Source of the DNA: an uncultured Oscillospiraceae bacterium
GTDB taxonomy: Bacteria > Bacillota > Clostridia > Oscillospirales > Oscillospiraceae
Length of the DNA stretch: 8,497 nt
NCBI GenBank assembly: GCA_905234005.1
Contig: CAJOFW010000120.1
Coordinates: forward strand, 1-8,497
Direction: 5' to 3'
The position numbers were made by a program, and so were the translations under genes. The notes under the pieces are model-generated. The model ran no database searches, had not been told where the DNA came from, and saw only the letters and a list, made by a program, of their open reading frames with translations. Each line of letters starts with the position of its first letter. Positions within the stretch are counted from its first letter, which is position 1. This document shows positions 1 to 5,918 of this stretch, one piece after another.

Positions 1-99
1 CTGTTTGCGGTGGTGCCGGTCGCGCTCCCGAGGTCAGCTTTTGTACACGATGCTTCTGTGGCCGACGCTCAGGGCGACGACGATGAGCCTGTCGTCCTC
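1..99. repeat. Direct repeat R, left copy (at least 99 bp)
   Basis: Identical base for base to 857-955 (offset 856). The match ends at base 99, where this copy continues into the vapC stop region (base 100 is t) while the other continues into relE (base 956 is g). The left end runs off the window, so the true length is unknown. It holds the last 21 codons and the stop of a relE-type toxin on the minus strand, plus 33 bp of downstream flank. Confidence 0.95.
34..99 (-). pseudogene. Orphan 3' fragment of a relE-type toxin
   Basis: Read on the minus strand, these 66 bases encode the last 21 residues of the RelE toxin plus TGA, identical to the end of the full relE at 890-1141. They include the characteristic 'SVGHRSIVY' C-terminal strand. 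There is no upstream part: immediately before the first codon lies base 100 and then the TAA stop of vapC, in another frame, so the fragment has no start codon or ribosome site. It is a by-product of the duplication that brackets vapBC, not a working gene. An alternative is that it remains from a second complete relBE copy whose 5' part was replaced by vapBC. Confidence 0.8.
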
Positions 100-100
100 T

Positions 101-484
101 TTACCAGACAACTTTGATATTGGGATAGCGGATGATCTTCTCATCGTCTGTCAATATCGCCAGCTTTTCCCGCATTGCTGTTGCGATGATCAGCCTGTCA
201 AAGGGATCGCCGTGAATGAGGGGGAGCTCCTGTATCACGTCAAAGTATTCCGCGCTGATGGGAATTGTACGGATTCCGGCACGGTCGCAGATCGCCAAAA
301 GCTCTGCCGTTGTCATGGAGAGGTCCAGCTTCCTGATCGTTTTTTTGATCGCGATTTCCCACAGGGTCGTGAGACTCAAAAAAATGTCCGGGCATGTGTC
401 CAGAACAGCCGCTGCCGTGGGGGACAGTTTATTGTTTCCCTCAAGATACCAGATAAAGGCGCAGGTATCCAACAGGTACATCAT
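101..484 (-). CDS. vapC: VapC-family PIN-domain toxin (type II toxin-antitoxin)
   Basis: Putative ribonuclease toxin of the PIN fold. Members of this family cut RNA with a Mg2+-binding acidic quartet, and the cognate antitoxin blocks the site. Numbering from the second ATG (126 aa), the residues are all visible: D5 in 'MYLLDT', E42 in 'WEIAIKK', D95 in 'GDPFDR' and D112 in 'LTDD'. The length is normal for the family. Two tandem ATGs are possible. The first (484) overlaps the antitoxin stop as ATGA with AAGGAG 5 nt upstream; the second (481) has the same site 8 nt upstream and gives the usual 'MYLLDT' beginning. The gene is coupled to the antitoxin before it. Codon use is more AT-rich than in the TCA genes, suggesting acquisition by transfer. 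It ends two bases from the edge of repeat R and appears intact. Confidence 0.88.
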   Translation of the reverse strand: MMYLLDTCAFIWYLEGNNKLSPTAAAVLDTCPDIFLSLTTLWEIAIKKTIRKLDLSMTTAELLAICDRAGIRTIPISAEYFDVIQELPLIHGDPFDRLIIATAMREKLAILTDDEKIIRYPNIKVVW

Positions 485-717
485 AGATACTCCTTAAAAA
501 CATCCGGTGTTTCATTGAAATCCTCGGACATTTGCACCTTGCCGCGCAGAACCCCCGCCACCGAACGACGCTTTCGCGTGAGGGCGTCCACGCCGGGAAC
601 TGCTGCGTCCGGGAAGGAATCGGGCTGGGTGAGGAATCGGGCAAACGCGATCAGAGCCGGCAGTTTTTCCTCGGGCAGAAGCTGTACGGCGTACAGCGCT
701 TCCTGTTGCAGGGTCAT
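481..717 (-). CDS. Antitoxin of the VapC module (DUF2281-like, 78 aa)
   Basis: Small antitoxin partner of the PIN toxin that follows. The start 'MTLQQEAL' is preceded by AGGAAGGA about 6 nt upstream. The open frame extends further upstream but without a ribosome site, so 717 is chosen. The N-terminal half is helical ('ALYAVQLLPEEKLPALIAFARFL'-type pattern), as in small antitoxins that pair with PIN toxins. The C-terminal tail 'MSEDFNETPDVFKEYL' is the acidic segment that in DUF2281-type antitoxins is expected to wrap the toxin; that assignment rests on remembered family style. It overlaps vapC by 4 nt (ATGA), which implies translational coupling. A promoter with a perfect TATAAT lies 47 nt upstream. 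Antitoxins of this kind usually repress their own promoter. Confidence 0.8.
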   Translation of the reverse strand: MTLQQEALYAVQLLPEEKLPALIAFARFLTQPDSFPDAAVPGVDALTRKRRSVAGVLRGKVQMSEDFNETPDVFKEYL

Positions 718-763
718 GGAAATCCTTCCTTTCTGTTGAATAAGGGAACCGCTGGATGCAACC

Positions 764-792
764 ATTATACACAGCCGCCGTTCCGAATGCAA
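764..792 (-). promoter_or_regulatory. Putative promoter of the vapBC module
   Basis: On the minus strand there is a perfect -10 box TATAAT (764-769). A 17-bp spacer separates it from a weak -35 box TTGCAT (787-792, three of six consensus bases). The -10 lies 46 nt before the antitoxin ATG. The module therefore need not depend on read-through from relBE. Confidence 0.5.
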
Positions 793-817
793 GGGGCATA
801 CCAAAGGAGGCGTTCCC

Positions 818-889
818 ATGAGGCAAGGCCGGTTTCCGGCGCACATGACACTGTTTCTGTTTGCGGTGGTGCCGGTCGCGCTCCCGAGG
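818..889 (+). pseudogene. Possible 5' remnant of a small membrane or secreted protein gene
   Basis: A near-ideal ribosome site AAAGGAGG (803-810) sits 7 nt before an ATG at 818. The reading starts 'MRQGRFPAHMTLFLFAVV': a basic start followed by a hydrophobic stretch, like a signal or membrane anchor. From about 857 the frame enters repeat R, and from 890 it runs antisense to relE. It stays open to 1210, but the protein downstream is only the mirror of relE and relB. The simplest reading is that the first dozen or so codons are left from an older gene whose remainder was lost when the toxin genes arrived. I recall similar short hypothetical proteins in Clostridia but cannot confirm kinship. 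It could also be chance. Confidence 0.3.
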
Positions 890-955
890 TCAGCTTTTGT
901 ACACGATGCTTCTGTGGCCGACGCTCAGGGCGACGACGATGAGCCTGTCGTCCTC
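857..955. repeat. Direct repeat R, right copy (within and after relE)
   Basis: The second copy of the 99-bp identical repeat covers codons for the last 21 residues of relE, its stop, and 33 bp of downstream flank. Its right edge falls between the relE codons for 'GDY' and 'EDD'. A short inverted repeat, GACGAC (932-937) and GTCGTC (947-952), lies just inside this edge. Confidence 0.95.
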
Positions 956-1141
956 GTAATCGCCGATGCGATAGCGCCACTGGCCCTTCCGATTGGCGGT
1001 CAGCGGCTTTCCGCCGGCGCGGGGGTCTTCGCAGCCGACGAGATGCTTCTCGATCCACGCCTTGAGCATCCTCTGCGTGAAGCGATCCAGCTTTTTGAAC
1101 TCTCGGTCAAAGCGCGGGGTCGTTTCGACGGAATAGCTCAC
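890..1141 (-). CDS. relE: RelE/ParE-superfamily toxin, probably missing one core strand
   Basis: Type II toxin of the RelE fold; relatives cleave mRNA on the ribosome. Seen here (83 aa): the N-terminal strand 'YSVETTPRFDREFKK', two helices, 'GQWRYRIGDY' (53-62), then directly 'EDDRLIVVALSVGHRSIVY'. In relatives a strand of about six residues, of the form Arg-x-x-x-x-x, normally follows 'GDY'; its arginine is important for RNA cleavage in E. coli RelE. That strand seems absent, so activity is doubtful. The chosen start is GTG at 1141: GGAGGA lies 9 nt upstream and the GTG overlaps the relB stop as GTGA. An in-frame ATG at 1150 abuts the ribosome site and is less likely. The 3' end is duplicated at 34-99. 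Confidence 0.85.
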   Translation of the reverse strand: MSYSVETTPRFDREFKKLDRFTQRMLKAWIEKHLVGCEDPRAGGKPLTANRKGQWRYRIGDYEDDRLIVVALSVGHRSIVYKS

Positions 1142-1359
1142 AGGCCGCATTCCTCCCACAGCTTGTCGATGGGGCGGCTCTGCCTGCCGGAGGACAGATA
1201 CTCGTCGTAGGCGTCCTGCCCGAGGGCCACGTCATACTCATCCTCGATTTTTTCAAACAGCGCCCGTTTGAAAGCCTCGGACAGAGAATAGGAATGGAGC
1301 CGGGCATAGCTTTCCGCCAAAGCGCGTTCTTCATCGGTCAACCGGATGGAAAAGGACAT
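1138..1359 (-). CDS. relB: RelB-type ribbon-helix-helix antitoxin
   Basis: Antitoxin of the relBE pair, 73 aa. The N-terminal strand 'MSFSIRLTDEE' followed by helix 'RALAESYARLH', the turn 'SYS' and helix 'LSEAFKRALFEKIEDEYD' is the classic ribbon-helix-helix DNA-binding dimer pattern (residues 1-43). The C-terminal 30 residues ('YDEYLSSGR...KLWEECGL') are the likely toxin-binding tail. The start at 1359 has GGAG 8 nt upstream; the frame extends 20 codons further but that part overlaps the promoter. It overlaps relE by 4 nt, which implies coupled translation. It probably represses its own promoter through the palindrome at 1384-1400, which overlaps the -10 box. Confidence 0.87.
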   Translation of the reverse strand: MSFSIRLTDEERALAESYARLHSYSLSEAFKRALFEKIEDEYDVALGQDAYDEYLSSGRQSRPIDKLWEECGL

Positions 1360-1383
1360 CTCACTCGCTCCTTTTATTCTTTT

Positions 1384-1400
1384 GTAGTACATTGTACCAC
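1384..1400. promoter_or_regulatory. Putative RelB operator palindrome
   Basis: A 17-bp palindrome, gtagtaca-t-tgtaccac, with seven of eight arm positions paired. It covers the relBE -10 box, the expected location for autorepression by a ribbon-helix-helix antitoxin. The assignment is by position and symmetry only. Confidence 0.5.
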
Positions 1401-1419
1401 GGGCCGAAGGGTTTAGCAA
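1391..1419 (-). promoter_or_regulatory. relBE promoter
   Basis: On the minus strand: -35 TTGCTA (1414-1419), 17-bp spacer, -10 TACAAT (1391-1396) preceded by TGG, which makes an extended -10. It lies about 30 nt before relB. Its -35 box directly follows the T-run of the citrate synthase terminator. Confidence 0.65.
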
Positions 1420-1420
1420 G

Positions 1421-1442
1421 AAAAATCAAAGGCGAAACGCCT
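1421..1442 (-). terminator. Terminator after citrate synthase
   Basis: On the minus strand a stem AGGCG-TTT-CGCCT (1430-1442) is followed by TTGATTTTT (1421-1429). The stem is short but the T-rich tail fits intrinsic termination. It would separate citrate synthase from relBE, which is read in the same direction. Confidence 0.55.
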
Positions 1443-1488
1443 GAACCGTGCCGCGACTGACCTCGGAAGCCGCGCCCGGCGGCGTGTA

Positions 1489-2850
1489 TCACGGTCTTTC
1501 GTCGATGGGGACGTAGTCGCTGCGGGTCATGACGGCGCGGTAGGCGGGGCGCATGATGCGGCCGCCGGTCAGGGATTCCTCCATGCGGTGGGCGCACCAG
1601 CCGGCGATGCGGGCCGTCGCGAAGAGCGGCGTGTAAAGCTCGGGCGGGATGCGGAGCATGCTGTACACGAAGCCGGAGTAGAAGTCGACGTTCGCGCACA
1701 TCGGGAAGCCGTCGGTGCGCCGCCCGGTCAGAAGCTCGAGACCGACGCGCTCGATGCGCTCCATGAAGTCGAACTCCTCCTGCCGTCCCGTGGCCTCCGC
1801 CATGCTGCGGGCGTGGGCCTTGATCGCCACGGCGCGGGGATCGGACAGCGTGTAGACCGCGTGGCCGAGGCCGTAGATCTTGCCGGAGCCGTCGCCGCCC
1901 TCGCCGGACAGAAGCTTCTGCAGAGCCTCGCGGACGTCGTCGTCGCTCTCCCTGTCCGCTACGTTCTCGTTGAGCCAGCGCATCATCTCGAGCACCTTCG
2001 CGTTCGCGCCGCCGTGGAGCGGGCCCTTGAGCGAGCCGATCGCCCCGGCGATGGCCGAGTAAGTGTCGGTGCCGGAGCTGGACATCGCCCGGCATACGAA
2101 CGCGGAGTTGTTGCCGGCGCCGTGCTCTGCGTGCAGGATGAGCATGAGATCGAGAAGCTTCGCCTCCTCGGGCGTGTAGCTCTTGTCCTTGCGGATCATG
2201 CGCAGGAAGTTCTCGGCCAGCGACAGACCGTCCTTCGGGCGGTGGATGTACAGGCTCTTCCGGTCGTAGACGTGGCGCTTGACCTGATACGTCAGCGCGA
2301 CGATCACGGGCAGGCGGGCGATCAGGCTCACCGACTGGCTCATGAGGTTCTCGACCGAGCGGTCGTCCGGGTTCTCGTCATACGAGTACAGCGCGAGCAC
2401 CGAACGGGCCAGACCGTTCATGACGTTCGGGCTGGGGTTTTTGAAGATCATGTCGTCGAAGAAGTTGGGCGGAAGCGAACGGGCCTCGTCCATCATCTGC
2501 GTGAAGACCTCCATCTCGCGGCGGTTCGGCAGCTTGCCGAGCAGCAGCAGATACGCGACCTCCTCGTAGCCGAACGTGCCCGTCTGCCAGTGGTTCTCGA
2601 CAAGATCGCTCACGCGGATGCCCCGGAAGAGGAGCTGGCCGTTCATCGGTACGCGGTCGCCGTCCTCCATGTAGTAGCCGCGCACGCTGCCGATCCGCGT
2701 CGCGCCGACGAGCACGCCGGTGCCGTCGTAGTTGCGCAGGCCGCGGTGGATGTTGCCGTTGAACGCGTTCGCGGGCAGGGAGTACCTCTCCGCCGCGTCG
2801 GCGCAGAGGATGGGCATATATTTGCTGATGTAGTTCAGATTTTCAGACAT
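1489..2850 (-). CDS. gltA: Citrate synthase
   Basis: Condenses oxaloacetate and acetyl-CoA to citrate in the cytoplasm, the entry step of the oxidative TCA branch that leads to glutamate. The 453-aa protein has the catalytic His243 in 'LHAEHGAGN', His279 in 'GPLHGGAN' and Asp389 in 'NVDFYSG'. It also has the oxaloacetate-binding 'GLGHAVYTLSDPR' (328-339) and an arginine-rich C-terminal 'TARIAGWCAHRME'. It is slightly longer than the roughly 430 residues of many bacterial enzymes, through an N-terminal extension seen in clostridial forms. The start 'MSENLNYI' has AGGAG 10 nt upstream; an ATG between them is out of frame, and the frame upstream of 2850 lies over the promoter. It is divergent from the hydratase gene. 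Propionyl-CoA use (2-methylcitrate synthase) cannot be excluded, but no prp genes are near. Confidence 0.95.
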   Translation of the reverse strand: MSENLNYISKYMPILCADAAERYSLPANAFNGNIHRGLRNYDGTGVLVGATRIGSVRGYYMEDGDRVPMNGQLLFRGIRVSDLVENHWQTGTFGYEEVAYLLLLGKLPNRREMEVFTQMMDEARSLPPNFFDDMIFKNPSPNVMNGLARSVLALYSYDENPDDRSVENLMSQSVSLIARLPVIVALTYQVKRHVYDRKSLYIHRPKDGLSLAENFLRMIRKDKSYTPEEAKLLDLMLILHAEHGAGNNSAFVCRAMSSSGTDTYSAIAGAIGSLKGPLHGGANAKVLEMMRWLNENVADRESDDDVREALQKLLSGEGGDGSGKIYGLGHAVYTLSDPRAVAIKAHARSMAEATGRQEEFDFMERIERVGLELLTGRRTDGFPMCANVDFYSGFVYSMLRIPPELYTPLFATARIAGWCAHRMEESLTGGRIMRPAYRAVMTRSDYVPIDERP

Positions 2851-2887
2851 GGCATGGCGCTCCTGATTATGGATGGTGATGCGTACC

Positions 2888-2915
2888 ATTATAAACCTTT
2901 ATGACCGATTTGCAA
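2888..2915 (-). promoter_or_regulatory. Citrate synthase promoter
   Basis: On the minus strand: -10 TATAAT (2888-2893), 16-bp spacer, -35 TTGCAA (2910-2915, four of six consensus). The -10 lies 37 nt before the ATG at 2850. The -35 overlaps one of three ATTTGCA heptamers in the divergent region. Confidence 0.6.
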
Positions 2916-2987
2916 GTTGAAAAAGCGGAAAATGCAAATTTCGTGTGATTTGGACCAAAGCACGCGGAGCCGACCGGCGAATTTGCA
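2908..2987. promoter_or_regulatory. Candidate operator cluster between divergent TCA genes
   Basis: Three copies of ATTTGCA occur in 80 bp: 2908-2914 (plus), 2933-2939 (minus) and 2981-2987 (plus). Between the last two lies an 11-bp perfect palindrome, TTTGGaCCAAA (2949-2959). The second and third copies form an imperfect inverted pair (TGCAAATTTCG and CGAATTTGCA). The position between two promoters suggests a shared regulator site. Which regulator binds is unknown. Confidence 0.35.
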
Positions 2988-3020
2988 GGAAATGCACAAT
3001 GAAAATATCAAAAAAAGTTG

Positions 3021-3049
3021 TTTACGGGCCAGCGGCGAGGTTGTATAAT
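3021..3049 (+). promoter_or_regulatory. Hydratase (aconitase) promoter
   Basis: -35 TTTACG (3021-3026), 17-bp spacer, perfect -10 TATAAT (3044-3049). Predicted transcription start is near 3056. This leaves a leader of about 38 nt before the ATG at 3094, but only about 8 nt before the in-frame ATG at 3064, which argues for the downstream start. Confidence 0.65.
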
Positions 3050-3093
3050 TATATTGGAAGCTTATGATTATCACAACGGAGAGTACATATCCC

Positions 3094-5106
3094 ATGATAA
3101 AACTGCACGACAACCGGATCATGTGGCGCGGCGGCGCGCCGGCGGAGCCGACGCCGGAGGCGGCGCGGGAAAAGACCATGTCCGCGAAGATCCTCGCGGC
3201 GCACGGCGGTGAGAAAATCCGCTTTGACGCGCTCATCAGCCACGATATCACCTACGTCGGCGTCATCCAGACGGCGATGGCCTCGGGCATACGGCGGTTC
3301 CCGGTGCCCTACGTCCTCACGAACTGCCACAACAGCCTCTGCGCCGTCGGCGGCACGATCAACGCCGACGACCACGTATTCGGCCTGTCCGCCGCCCGGC
3401 GGTTCGGCGGCGAGTACGTCCCGGCCAATCTCGCCGTCATCCACCAGTACGCCCGCGAGGTGCTGGCCGGGTGCGGCAAAATGATCATCGGCTCGGACAG
3501 CCACACCCGCTACGGCGCTCTGGGCACGATGGGCTTCGGCGAGGGCGGCCCGGAGATCGTAAAGCAGCTCCTCGGCGACCCCTACGAGCTGCCCGCCCCG
3601 CGGACGGTGCTCGTCTACGTGACCGGCGCGCCCCGGCAGGGCGTCGGCCCGCACGACGCGGCGATCGCGCTGTGCGGCGCGGTGTTCGACTCGGGCTTTG
3701 TGAAAAACGCCGTGCTCGAGTTCGCCGGCCCGGGCGTCGGGAAGCTGTCGATGGACTGGCGCATCGGCGTGGACGTGATGACGACCGAGACCGCGTGTCT
3801 GTCGAGCCTGTGGCAGACCGACGAGAAGACCGAGAGCTGGCTTGCCCTGCGCGGCCGCATCGGCGACTATAAGCGTCTCGAGCCGGAGGACGGGGCGCTG
3901 TACGACGGCATGATCGAGCTTGACCTGTCCGCGCTCGTGCCGATGGCGGCGATGCCGTATCACCCGTCGAAGGCGGTGCCCGTGTCGGAGCTTGCCGGAC
4001 GGACGGCGGGGCAGGGCGTCATCGCCGGCTGCGCGGGCGGCACGCTGCAGAATATCCTCGAGGCGGCGGCGATCCTGAAGGACAGGAGCGTCGGCAGCGG
4101 CTACTTCGAGCTGTCCGTCTACCCGTCCAGCATGCCGGTGAATCTCGCCGCGATGAAGGCCGGGGCGATCGGGACGCTGCTGGAGGCCGGCGCGGTGCTG
4201 AAGCCGTGCTTCTGCGGCCCGTGCTTCGGCGCCGGGGACGTGCCCGCGAACGACTCCGTCAGCCTGCGCCATTCGACGCGGAACTTCCCGAACCGGGAGG
4301 GCTCGCGGCCGGGCGACGGCCAGTCCGCCGAGGTCATCCTGATGGACGCCCGCTCCATCGCCGCGACGGCGGCGCACGGCGGCGTCATCACCCCCGCGAC
4401 CGAGATCGGCTACGATATGCCCGCCCCTTACGACGACTACGACCCGACCCCGTATGAAAAACGCGTGTACCACGGCTTCGGCAGGCCCATCGAGGACGAG
4501 GCGCTCCGCTACGGCCCGAACATCCGCCCGTGGCCCGATATCCCCGCCATGCCCGACGACCTCGAGGTCACGTTCACGGCGGTCATCCACGACCCCGTGA
4601 CGACGACGGACGAGCTGATCCCCTCGGGCGAGACGTCGAGCTACCGCTCGAACCCCCTGAAGCTGGCGGAATTCGCGCTTTCCCGCCGCGTACCGGAGTA
4701 CGTCGGCCGCTGCAGGGCGCTGATGGCGGAGGGGAAGGCCAGCGCGATCTACGCCGTGAAGCCCGGCGACGGCTCCGCCCGCGAACAGGCGGCGTCGTGC
4801 CAGCGCGTGCTCGGCGGCGGCGCGAACGTGGCGGTCGAGTACGCGACGAAGCGCTATCGCTCGAACCTCATCAACTGGGGCATTCTTCCCTTCACCTGCG
4901 ACGCGTCCTTCACCTGGGAGCCGGGCGCGGTGCTGCGTGTGCCCGGCATCCGCGCCGCGCTCGAATCCGGGGCGGAGACGGTCGAGGGCACGATCGACGG
5001 CACGCCCGTGACGCTCGGCCTCGGCGCGCTCTCCGGCAAGGAGCGGGAGATCCTGCTGTCCGGCTGCCTGATGAACTGGTACCGCGACCACGCGAAGGAG
5101 CAATGA
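3094..5106 (+). CDS. Aconitase-family hydratase (YbhJ-like), probable aconitate hydratase
   Basis: Predicted [4Fe-4S] enzyme turning citrate into isocitrate via cis-aconitate; the substrate is inferred from its neighbours, citrate synthase and isocitrate dehydrogenase. The 670-aa protein carries 'IIGSDSHTRYG' (131-141), matching the aconitase SDSHT signature. Likely cluster ligands are Cys313 ('AGCAGG') and Cys374 and Cys377 ('CFCGPCFGAGD'). It also has the 'STRNFPNREGS' substrate loop (394-404). The C-terminal swivel domain contains 'GETSSYRSNPLKLAEF' and 'YATKRYRSNLINWGILPF', a wording typical of the YbhJ-type branch rather than AcnA or AcnB. It is shorter than AcnA (about 890 aa) and YbhJ (about 750 aa). 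GGAGAG lies 10 nt before 3094; ATG 3064 is an alternative. It is divergent from citrate synthase. Confidence 0.88.
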   Translation: MIKLHDNRIMWRGGAPAEPTPEAAREKTMSAKILAAHGGEKIRFDALISHDITYVGVIQTAMASGIRRFPVPYVLTNCHNSLCAVGGTINADDHVFGLSAARRFGGEYVPANLAVIHQYAREVLAGCGKMIIGSDSHTRYGALGTMGFGEGGPEIVKQLLGDPYELPAPRTVLVYVTGAPRQGVGPHDAAIALCGAVFDSGFVKNAVLEFAGPGVGKLSMDWRIGVDVMTTETACLSSLWQTDEKTESWLALRGRIGDYKRLEPEDGALYDGMIELDLSALVPMAAMPYHPSKAVPVSELAGRTAGQGVIAGCAGGTLQNILEAAAILKDRSVGSGYFELSVYPSSMPVNLAAMKAGAIGTLLEAGAVLKPCFCGPCFGAGDVPANDSVSLRHSTRNFPNREGSRPGDGQSAEVILMDARSIAATAAHGGVITPATEIGYDMPAPYDDYDPTPYEKRVYHGFGRPIEDEALRYGPNIRPWPDIPAMPDDLEVTFTAVIHDPVTTTDELIPSGETSSYRSNPLKLAEFALSRRVPEYVGRCRALMAEGKASAIYAVKPGDGSAREQAASCQRVLGGGANVAVEYATKRYRSNLINWGILPFTCDASFTWEPGAVLRVPGIRAALESGAETVEGTIDGTPVTLGLGALSGKEREILLSGCLMNWYRDHAKEQ

Positions 5107-5123
5107 ACGGGAACGACGTGCAA

Positions 5124-5918
5124 ATGAACACAAAAAGAATCCTGTCCCTGCTTCTCGCCCTCGCGCTGTGTCTCGCCCTCGCGCCCGGCGCGGCGTTCGC
5201 GAGCGGGGAGCTTGTGGACGTCGCCGGCGATATCGAGGACGTCGCCGCCGCCGAATCGGACGGCGAAGCCGCCCTGTCGGACGCCGCCGACCCCGTGACG
5301 GACGGCGACTACCCCGACTGGCGCAGCGCCTACGCCGTGGCGCTCCGCAGCGATACGGACGCTTACGCCTGCTACGGCCAGCTTCTCGATATCGACTTAA
5401 ACGGCGTGCCCGAGCTTCTGATCGGCTACGCGATCGGCACCGGCCTGTTCTCGCAGCTTTACAGCGCGTACACGTTCCGGGACGGCCAGCTCATCCGGCT
5501 GACCGCGCCCGACCTCACCATACTCGGCAACACCTATCAGGCGTACCGCAGCGACGCCGGCGGGAAATGCCGCGTCGAGATGACCTATACGATCCGCATG
5601 GGCGCGGGCAATGCCAGCGAATACATCGGCGTCTACACCCTGTCCGGCACGACGCTCCGCTTCACCACGGTGTTCGAGAGCGCCGCGCATTACGATACCG
5701 TGACGTACTACGAGGGCAGCACGGAGCTTGCCGGCGAGAGCGCCTACAACGCCGCCATCGCCGCATGGCGCAGCGGCTGGACGGCGGACGACAGCTTCGT
5801 CTACGTGTCGGCGTACTGGGGCCACAAGGCCGCGAACGAGGAGATTCTGGCGTTTCTCGGCGAATACATCGAGCCGTTCGACGCGACGCGGCGGTCGTCG
5901 GCGGCAGGCTCCCGCTGA
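5124..5918 (+). CDS. N-terminal part: signal peptide and unknown ectodomain
   Basis: 264 codons. 'MNTKRILSLLLALALCLALA' followed by 'PGAAFASG' is a clear signal peptide with likely cleavage after Ala26 (AFA|SG). A low-complexity acidic stretch follows (30-60). Next is a domain with 'YGQLLDIDLNGVPELLIGY' (about 80-97), whose DxDxNGxPE pattern resembles Ca-binding or FG-GAP-like loops in secreted proteins. It continues with strands such as 'AYTFRDGQLIRLT' and 'MTYTIRMGAGNASEYIGVY'. I do not recognise the domain. An alternative start is ATG 5103, overlapping the hydratase stop as ATGA with AAGGAG only 2 nt before it. ATG 5124 gives the better signal peptide but lacks a clear ribosome site, so coupling to hydratase translation is likely. 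The last dozen codons before the stop are out of the ancestral frame. Confidence 0.7.
   Translation: MNTKRILSLLLALALCLALAPGAAFASGELVDVAGDIEDVAAAESDGEAALSDAADPVTDGDYPDWRSAYAVALRSDTDAYACYGQLLDIDLNGVPELLIGYAIGTGLFSQLYSAYTFRDGQLIRLTAPDLTILGNTYQAYRSDAGGKCRVEMTYTIRMGAGNASEYIGVYTLSGTTLRFTTVFESAAHYDTVTYYEGSTELAGESAYNAAIAAWRSGWTADDSFVYVSAYWGHKAANEEILAFLGEYIEPFDATRRSSAAGSR

Noticed and set aside
890..1210. The plus-strand frame from 818 as a real 130-aa protein
   Set aside because: Beyond about 889 it is only the complement of relE and relB, whose protein motifs are unmistakable. Only the first codons behind the ribosome site deserve attention.
1456..1465. ctgacctcgg, an inverted match to ccgaggtcag at the relE ends (29-38 and 885-894)
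   Set aside because: Only ten bases with no extended similarity around it; this can occur by chance in a GC-rich window.
1588..2904. Long open frame on the plus strand opposite citrate synthase
   Set aside because: It is a mirror of a high-G+C gene: arginine-, alanine- and valine-rich, with no recognisable motif. The opposite strand carries complete citrate synthase catalytic motifs.
3049..5133. Very long (about 690 codon) open frame on the minus strand opposite the hydratase
   Set aside because: The reading is Arg/Ala/His-rich with no domain and arises from strong G/C third-position bias in the real gene. The plus strand has clear aconitase motifs.
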